Origin: Balneolales bacterium
GTDB taxonomy: Bacteria; Bacteroidota; Rhodothermia; Balneolales; HLUCCA01
Direction of reading: 5' to 3'
Length of the DNA: 11,725 nucleotides
Assembly: GCA_022565415.1 (NCBI GenBank)
Contig: JAIUMT010000086.1
Coordinates: forward strand, 1-11,725
Every line of letters begins with the position of its first letter. Positions within the stretch are counted from its first letter, which is position 1. Below, in pieces: positions 7,546 through 11,725 of this stretch. Under the pieces are notes generated by a model that ran no database searches, was not told where the DNA came from, and worked only from the letters and a program-made list of their open reading frames with translations. The position numbers were made by a program, and so were the translations under genes.

Positions 7546-10251
7546 TTAACTCTTTCTAACCAATACGATTGTTTTTTTATACTCCTTATTTCTTTGATGT
7601 GGATGAACAGCTTCAACATGTACAATGTAAACCCCGGTTTTCATCAGATTATTGTTCCGATCTCGTCCATCCCAAATAACATTTAATGAGTTTCCAATCA
7701 GCTGATCGTTCACCAGAGTATTAATAAGTCTTCCATATCTGTCAAATATTCGCATTCTAACAAGGTATCCGGTTTCTGGCGGACGGAAACTGATAACTGC
7801 ATGATCCTGTTGACCATCTAAGTCTGGTGAAAACGGGTTGGGCTCTATTTTAAGCCCTTCTCTACTAGAACTAATATCCTCAGTTTTGAAATGGATTGAG
7901 TTTTCAAGTCCAGGTGTACCACCCAATTTTGAGGCACTAGTTGACCACCCAATACCAAAACTCTGAACGCCATTATGATTTTCGGGTGTTGTAATTCGTT
8001 CAAGACTCCTGCCCCTCGCATCTGTCACGAAAGGGTGATGCCATTCGGGCGAATAGTAAACTGAGTCGATAGTTTGTCCATCCCTATTTGAAAGGTATAC
8101 TCCCCGACCAGAGCTGGTTAATCCGAGCGTTGATCTGTCGACGCGGGCAAATTTGTTGTGTTCAGTATTTCCGAAGTAACTGTAAATGCGTGTATCCTCC
8201 CATGAACTTGCTGTATCGGCATAAAGAACTGCGTAATCATTGCCATGTATAATCCAGTTGTTGTCTACAGATTCCCAGCTGCGATACACACCATTTTTGT
8301 CAATTGTGTCACGTATGTACGTTCCATCTAAACTGATGCTATATGGTCTCAGGTTTTGGAATTCGATATACTCCGACTGGTCTGAAAATGCATCATATCT
8401 TCCCTGCAAAGGTTGATACATAATTTCATTGATAATAATATCCCCCGGATGTGCAACTTGAGCCACCTCCGCAAGTATATCAACTACATCTACACTTCCC
8501 ATAGCCCTAATTCTTTCAATTTGAAGCTCGATTCTTGATGATCCCAACCAGCTTGAAAGATCTAATTGATTCAAGCTGATTTTGTCTCCTTCCCAAGGTG
8601 ACCACTCATAGTCGACTACTTCCAGACCATTCATAGAAATAAAGGTTTTTACAGATGGCTCTACAAATGTGTTGAAATTAATTTCAATACTGTTGACACC
8701 AGATACGAATGCTTTCAACAATTCAACCTCTCTCAAGCTCTGATTCCGTACTGTATTCACTAGTCCGGCACTATGTCCGTTTTGATGTATACTAGCCGAC
8801 CAATTTTGATAATCCATCGTCGCTTGGTCAGGATTTCTTCGTTCTAGGGACACACCATCAGACAGCTGACCGGTGAGTTCTGTGGTGTAGGCAAGGCTAT
8901 CAATGATACTTCCGGTATTATCCCGTATCCATATAATATCCTGATTTCTTCCAAAAGCTGGAAGTGTTTGGACTAAATGAAAAGATCCAGAATCAGGTTC
9001 AATTTCCATCGGACTTGTGCTGATAACGATTTTCTGTTCTGGAAATAATGAAATCACACCTATCAGTTTTGAAGATTGTTGTTGTCTACCTACCTCCCAG
9101 TTCTGAAGATTAAGCAGTTTATCTGATCGATTAATAAGTTCAATAAATCGGGGTGTTCCATAAGCTTCCACCCTTGGCGTAAATTCATTTATAACGACAT
9201 CAAATAAATCCGCTGAATCGTAAACCGTGAATTCTTTGGAAATCCCAGGAAGCTGCGAGCCCGACCAGTTGTCATTAAATGATGAAATTTCCAATCGGTA
9301 TGTCCCTCCAGGTAGTGTTGCTCCAGGAAAAAGCCTAGCAGAGTACCCATCAATATGTAGAGACAAACTAGTCTCGACCTCTAGACCTGAACGCACATCA
9401 ATAAGTCTGATATCATTCACAGTCAGGTTCTTATCAGATATTGGTTCTGAAAATGTAATATTAATTCCACCTGAATCAGTTGATTGAATATCTTTTACAT
9501 GAAGTGGAAACTTGTTTATCTGAACCGGACCGAATAAAAACCGATCGGCCCGTGTGGATGTGAAGTGTGTTCTGAAGCCAAAGTAATTTGATACAAATAG
9601 ATCATCATCTTGATGAATGGTCTCGGACCACACATAATCCATGTCGTATGCTGTTTGTACCCCCATTCTCCAGACATCACCCTGCTGCCGTTCAACTTTT
9701 ACATGAAATGGTGCGTTGTCGTCGGGCAGAACCCGGGCACTCTGTAGGATTTCAACGGGATTTGATTCACCGCGCATTCTAAACAACCGGGCAAATTTCA
9801 TTCCCCCACTTTCGCCAATTCGAACAGCATACCCATTCGGACTTTCTGGATCATCAATCTGTAGCCACACCCACACCCGATTTTGATTGCTCGTGGCAAA
9901 ACCATCAAACTGAACAGAAAATGACCACTCACCGTAGTAAACTTCGCTCATCAGGTACAAATAATGGGAGTTGTTTTGAGGGTCGCCTATCTGCCTGAGT
10001 ATCACTCCATCCCCACCATCATCCACCTCAAACCGGATACTCTCACCCAACCAAACATCACCGGGAAAGTCGTCGTAGCCATAATTCCAACTATACGTAA
10101 ACCGACTATTCGTTGAATCGTAAGTAGTGGTCAACGATATTTCGTTGCGCACGATATTTTCTTCCGACAGCATTTCATCGTCATCTATGTAACTCAAAAA
10201 ACCTGACTCAACAGCCAAAATCCCAAACAGTATTAAACTTAATAGTCTCAT
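7546..10251 (-). CDS. secreted multidomain lamin-tail-domain (LTD) protein with FlgD-like C-terminal module
   Basis: A 901-residue exported protein of unknown role. In order it has: a short signal peptide (MRLLSLILFGILAVESG); a beta-rich N-terminal region, residues ~45-245, that looks like a concanavalin-type sandwich; and an Ig-like segment ~250-345 (ITFSEPISDKNLTVNDIRL, as in SbsA/Big-type domains). Next come a first lamin-tail domain from ~350 (VVINEFTP...FIELINRSD...NLQNWEV), a second Ig-like stretch ~505-595 and a second lamin-tail domain from ~603 (IIINEIMYQP...EYIEFQNL). From ~799 to the end is a FlgD-Ig/'gliding motility' type module (IEPNPFSPDLDG...RIFDRYGRLINTL...WDGRDRNNNLMKTGVYIVHVE). 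Lamin-tail plus this tail is common in large cell-surface proteins of Bacteroidota and relatives. A C-terminal module of this kind can be a type IX secretion signal, but that is inference here. The gene lies upstream of murI and downstream of an unusual folded element that may act as its leader. Confidence 0.85.
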   Translation of the reverse strand: MRLLSLILFGILAVESGFLSYIDDDEMLSEENIVRNEISLTTTYDSTNSRFTYSWNYGYDDFPGDVWLGESIRFEVDDGGDGVILRQIGDPQNNSHYLYLMSEVYYGEWSFSVQFDGFATSNQNRVWVWLQIDDPESPNGYAVRIGESGGMKFARLFRMRGESNPVEILQSARVLPDDNAPFHVKVERQQGDVWRMGVQTAYDMDYVWSETIHQDDDLFVSNYFGFRTHFTSTRADRFLFGPVQINKFPLHVKDIQSTDSGGINITFSEPISDKNLTVNDIRLIDVRSGLEVETSLSLHIDGYSARLFPGATLPGGTYRLEISSFNDNWSGSQLPGISKEFTVYDSADLFDVVINEFTPRVEAYGTPRFIELINRSDKLLNLQNWEVGRQQQSSKLIGVISLFPEQKIVISTSPMEIEPDSGSFHLVQTLPAFGRNQDIIWIRDNTGSIIDSLAYTTELTGQLSDGVSLERRNPDQATMDYQNWSASIHQNGHSAGLVNTVRNQSLREVELLKAFVSGVNSIEINFNTFVEPSVKTFISMNGLEVVDYEWSPWEGDKISLNQLDLSSWLGSSRIELQIERIRAMGSVDVVDILAEVAQVAHPGDIIINEIMYQPLQGRYDAFSDQSEYIEFQNLRPYSISLDGTYIRDTIDKNGVYRSWESVDNNWIIHGNDYAVLYADTASSWEDTRIYSYFGNTEHNKFARVDRSTLGLTSSGRGVYLSNRDGQTIDSVYYSPEWHHPFVTDARGRSLERITTPENHNGVQSFGIGWSTSASKLGGTPGLENSIHFKTEDISSSREGLKIEPNPFSPDLDGQQDHAVISFRPPETGYLVRMRIFDRYGRLINTLVNDQLIGNSLNVIWDGRDRNNNLMKTGVYIVHVEAVHPHQRNKEYKKTIVLVRKS

Positions 10252-10276
10252 AGTATTTCATCGTTCACGTTGAAAA

Positions 10277-10400
10277 ATAGTACTGAGCACTGTGCAAAAA
10301 ACCAGATCCCGGGACTTCCGTCCCGGGATCCGCATAGGACTGCATCTACAGACTGTCTGGACTGGCTTCCGTTCAGCCTGCACATTGTGTTCAGTACTAT
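10277..10400 (-). ncRNA. candidate structured small RNA or palindromic element
   Basis: Left arm ATAGTACTGAGCACTGTGCA (10277-10296) pairs with the right arm (10379-10400). There are ten outer pairs, one G-T wobble, three pairs, a two-base bulge on one side, and six more pairs, about 20 in all. Inside lie the 11-bp GGAA-tetraloop terminator hairpin (10305-10330), a weaker GGCT/AGCC hairpin and three GACTG-containing hexamers (10337-10342, 10350-10355, 10359-10364). A transcript from near 10408 on the minus strand to the T-run would be about 110 nt. It is not recognisably 4.5S, 6S or a known riboswitch. It could instead be a mobile repeat (MITE-like) or a transcriptional leader of the lamin-tail gene. 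Confidence 0.4.
10296..10330 (-). terminator. strong rho-independent terminator with no gene upstream
   Basis: Read on the minus strand, GATCCCGGGAC, loop GGAA, GTCCCGGGATC is a perfect 11-bp G+C-rich stem, followed by TGG and six T (10296-10301). The nearest upstream gene on this strand is nth, over 1.1 kb away and separated by the opposite-strand gldC. The terminator therefore either ends a small RNA or attenuates the lamin-tail gene, which starts only 45 nt further on. Confidence 0.8.
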
Positions 10401-10414
10401 ATAAGAGCACCAAT

Positions 10415-10444
10415 CACATCTAAATCTTACATTTCCTGCACAAA
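10415..10444 (-). promoter_or_regulatory. possible promoter of the folded element / lamin-tail leader
   Basis: On the minus strand TTTG (10441-10444) is 18 nt before TAGATGTG (10415-10422), one mismatch from TAnnTTTG. Transcription would begin near 10408, just outside the inverted repeat that ends at 10400. The position fits a small RNA or leader, but the consensus is short and degenerate. Confidence 0.35.
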
Positions 10445-10799
10445 TTTCGGGGTAATAGTTTGGAAATAGGGCTTTCTGTCTATTTATGGATGGTTTAGAC
10501 TCGAATATTTATCAGGGACTATCCCATGGTACCCGTTGTTAAAATGATTTTTTCAACTGTATCAGTAACGATCATCACTTTTCGAGGTTCGAATGTGTTG
10601 TCCAATAACATGCATATTTAACACGTGTTTAGTATCAAGGATTTACAACTGCTTCACCTTAAAGTCGTTTCATCAAACAAACTATCATCACCCAGCGTAA
10701 TCAACTTATTAAACGACGTCAAAACAGTTTTCAAGTTCCCATCAACACATTCAAAATCCGTATCTTTCCCCAAAAGAATAATCAAACGAATCCGATATA

Positions 10800-11150
10800 A
10801 TGAAGAAGCAAGTCCGTATAAATGTAGAACTCGACAGTCAAAATATCCCCAAATCGATAGAGTGGGAGGCCGAAGATTCGGGTCTCGATGCCGCCACCCA
10901 ATGCCGGGCGATGTTTTTATCACTTTGGGATCATCGTAAAAAGGATACGCTTCGATTGGATCTCTGGACCCGCGACATGACCGTCGATGAAATGAAGATT
11001 TTCTTCCATGAAACGCTTATAACCATGGCCGATACGCTCGAGAAATCCATCGCAGATCCTCGAATTTCTGGAGATATGCGTGATTTTTGCGCGTATTTTG
11101 CCGAAAAAATGGAAATCGCTGCGCCCGATAATCCAGTTAAGCCAGAGTAA
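10800..11150 (+). CDS. gldC: gliding motility protein GldC
   Basis: A 116-residue soluble protein matching the GldC family over its full length. Hallmarks are VELDSQNIPKSIEWEAEDSG near the start, a central LSLWDHRKKDTLRLDLWT, DMTVDEMKIFFHETL and a final MRDFCAYFAEKMEI. GldC was found as a gliding gene of Flavobacterium; the family is kept in many Bacteroidota, including non-gliding ones, and its biochemical role is not settled. There is no signal peptide, so it is cytoplasmic. The ATG directly precedes KKQVRINVELD, the usual start. No gldB neighbour is present; the gene stands alone between a divergent intergenic region and a tandem repeat array. Its last codons and stop overlap the first, partial repeat unit. 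Confidence 0.93.
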   Translation: MKKQVRINVELDSQNIPKSIEWEAEDSGLDAATQCRAMFLSLWDHRKKDTLRLDLWTRDMTVDEMKIFFHETLITMADTLEKSIADPRISGDMRDFCAYFAEKMEIAAPDNPVKPE

Positions 11151-11380
11151 ACGAGGCTCTCCGGATAGATTACCTAGGTACGCCTGATAAGTGAATAAAT
11201 CGGGGTTTGCCAGGTAAATAAGTTAATCCGGATATATTACCCCCGCACGCCTGATAAGTGAATAAATCGGAAGTTTGCCAAGGCAAATAAGTTAATCTGC
11301 ATAGATTACCTAGGTACGCCTGATAAGTGAATAAATCGGGGTTTGCCAAGGCAAACGAGTTAATCCGGATAGATTACCCA
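11141..11380. repeat. tandem array of ~68-bp units after gldC
   Basis: Three head-to-tail units (11161-11227, 67 bp; 11228-11296, 69 bp; 11297-11364, 68 bp) are followed by a partial fourth (11365-11380) and preceded by a degenerate partial end that includes the gldC stop codon. A 23-base core is identical in all three (11181-11203, 11248-11270, 11317-11339). Each unit has small palindromes: ATCCGGAT at junctions, ACCTAGGT in units 1 and 3, and GTTTGCCAAGGCAAAC (complete in unit 3). There are no spacers between units, so it is not a CRISPR. No open frame of note crosses it. Confidence 0.92.
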
Positions 11381-11413
11381 GACGTTGTTTGAAAATAGGT
11401 CTCTGGACAGTTA

Positions 11414-11434
11414 ATTAGCCGTAAATGGCTTAAT
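11414..11434. terminator. weak hairpin between gldC and nth
   Basis: ATTAGCC (11414-11420) pairs with GGCTTAAT (11427-11434) with one bulged base and a six-base loop. It lies between the convergent genes gldC and nth. There is no proper T-run directly after it on either strand, so a terminator role is only possible. Confidence 0.25.
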
Positions 11435-11516
11435 GTGCTTTAAAAAACAAATTTTGAATCGCACTAAAAGCTTAAGGTTTTCACTTTGTCAGTCTCATAA
11501 AACTCACGAAAACCAC

Positions 11517-11725
11517 CTACTCTTCGCGCATTTTCTGACATTCACACCGAATTCCCCATTTTTCACAGATCTCATGGTCGGGCGCTTTCGAAAATCGAGC
11601 CTTACACGCCGCCCGCCCGTGCAAAATCATCAGATGAGAAATATTGGTCCACTCTTCCTGCGGAAAAAGCTCCATCAGATCCTTCTCTATCTTTACCGGA
11701 TCTTGGTGAACCGTAAGCCCGAACC
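11517..11725 (-). CDS. nth: endonuclease III, C-terminal part (cut by window edge)
   Basis: DNA glycosylase/AP lyase of the HhH-GPD superfamily that removes oxidised pyrimidines in base-excision repair. Only the last 69 residues are in the window: FGLT...DPVKIEKDLMELFPQEEWTNISHLMILHGRAACKAR, then a cysteine tail. The pattern RxGLT...P..+E.+L..++P...W...H.LILHGR..C.AR is the normal end of the enzyme. The stop is TAG at 11517-11519. The tail is odd: usual members have C-X6-C-X2-C-X5-C for a [4Fe-4S] cluster, whereas here the cysteines are spaced C-X12-C-X6-C-X-C. The gene converges on gldC. The catalytic Lys/Asp and the helix-hairpin-helix lie outside the window. Confidence 0.85.
   Translation of the reverse strand, partial: FGLTVHQDPVKIEKDLMELFPQEEWTNISHLMILHGRAACKARFSKAPDHEICEKWGIRCECQKMREE

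Larger units (their letters stand above)
10252..10799. other. long intergenic region between divergent genes
   Basis: These 548 bases separate the lamin-tail gene (minus) from gldC (plus). The lamin-tail-proximal part holds the folded element at 10277-10400 and a possible promoter at 10415-10444. A 10-bp palindrome AACACGTGTT lies at 10620-10629 and could be a protein site. Open frames at 10625-10939 (+) and 10654-10923 (-) both run into gldC and look like chance frames. A TATCTTTC 32 nt before gldC (10761-10768) resembles a -7 box but has no partner. Confidence 0.55.

Noticed and set aside
10277..10400. Signal recognition particle RNA, 6S RNA or retron msr-msd
   Set aside because: The GGAA loop and long stem recall SRP RNA, but the conserved helix-8 bases around the loop are absent. 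The element is too short and wrongly shaped for 6S, and no reverse transcriptase lies nearby for a retron.
10654..10923. Antisense open frame over the gldC start, and the overlapping plus-strand frame 10625-10939
   Set aside because: Both run into gldC in the wrong frame or strand, both are equally 'protein-like', and gldC itself is a firm full-length family match.
11161..11380. CRISPR array or plasmid-type iterons
   Set aside because: The units are ~68 bp and abut directly with no variable spacers. There is no cas gene or replication initiator nearby, so a plain tandem repeat is the better description.

Overview
The window most likely comes from a member of the Bacteroidota or a sister lineage such as Balneolota/Rhodothermota. 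It encodes GldC, a small protein known from gliding bacteria of this group. It also encodes a large secreted lamin-tail-domain protein whose C-terminal module is FlgD-like or 'gliding-motility' type. Start codons lack clear Shine-Dalgarno sequences, and several upstream regions carry approximate matches to the Bacteroidota promoter (TTTG about 19 nt before TAnnTTTG). The species cannot be named from the sequence alone.

Layout, left to right. (1) Positions 1-1227 (+) hold the C-terminal ~85% of a PLP-dependent group II decarboxylase, cut by the window edge. (2) A 459-bp gap follows, containing a minus-strand terminator and a 16-bp direct repeat. (3) Two minus-strand genes come next: an ALDH7-family dehydrogenase (1687-3213) and, upstream of it, a 650-residue predicted outer-membrane beta-barrel (3343-5295). 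Between them lies an in-frame second copy of the barrel's last eight codons plus a stop. (4) A divergent gap leads to a SpoU/TrmH-family 2'-O-ribose RNA methyltransferase (5627-6421, +, TTG start) with its own terminator. (5) On the minus strand are glutamate racemase murI (6643-7458) and, upstream of it, the 901-residue lamin-tail protein (7546-10251). (6) A ~550-bp non-coding region (10252-10799) contains a strongly folded 124-bp element: a 20-bp interrupted inverted repeat enclosing a perfect minus-strand terminator, with no gene upstream on that strand to terminate. (7) gldC (10800-11150, +) is followed by a tandem array of three ~68-bp units that begins inside its last codons. (8) At the right edge, on the minus strand, is the C-terminus of endonuclease III (nth), whose cysteine pattern departs from the usual [4Fe-4S] motif.

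The genes do not form one pathway. They are mostly single housekeeping or envelope genes in alternating orientation: murI for peptidoglycan precursors, the rRNA/tRNA methyltransferase, nth for base-excision repair, ALDH7 for amino-acid or aldehyde catabolism, and three envelope or motility proteins (barrel, lamin-tail protein, GldC). No defence system, prophage or insertion sequence is visible. The parts worth a second look are non-coding: the folded element at 10277-10400, the tandem array after gldC, and the duplicated beta-signal after the barrel gene.
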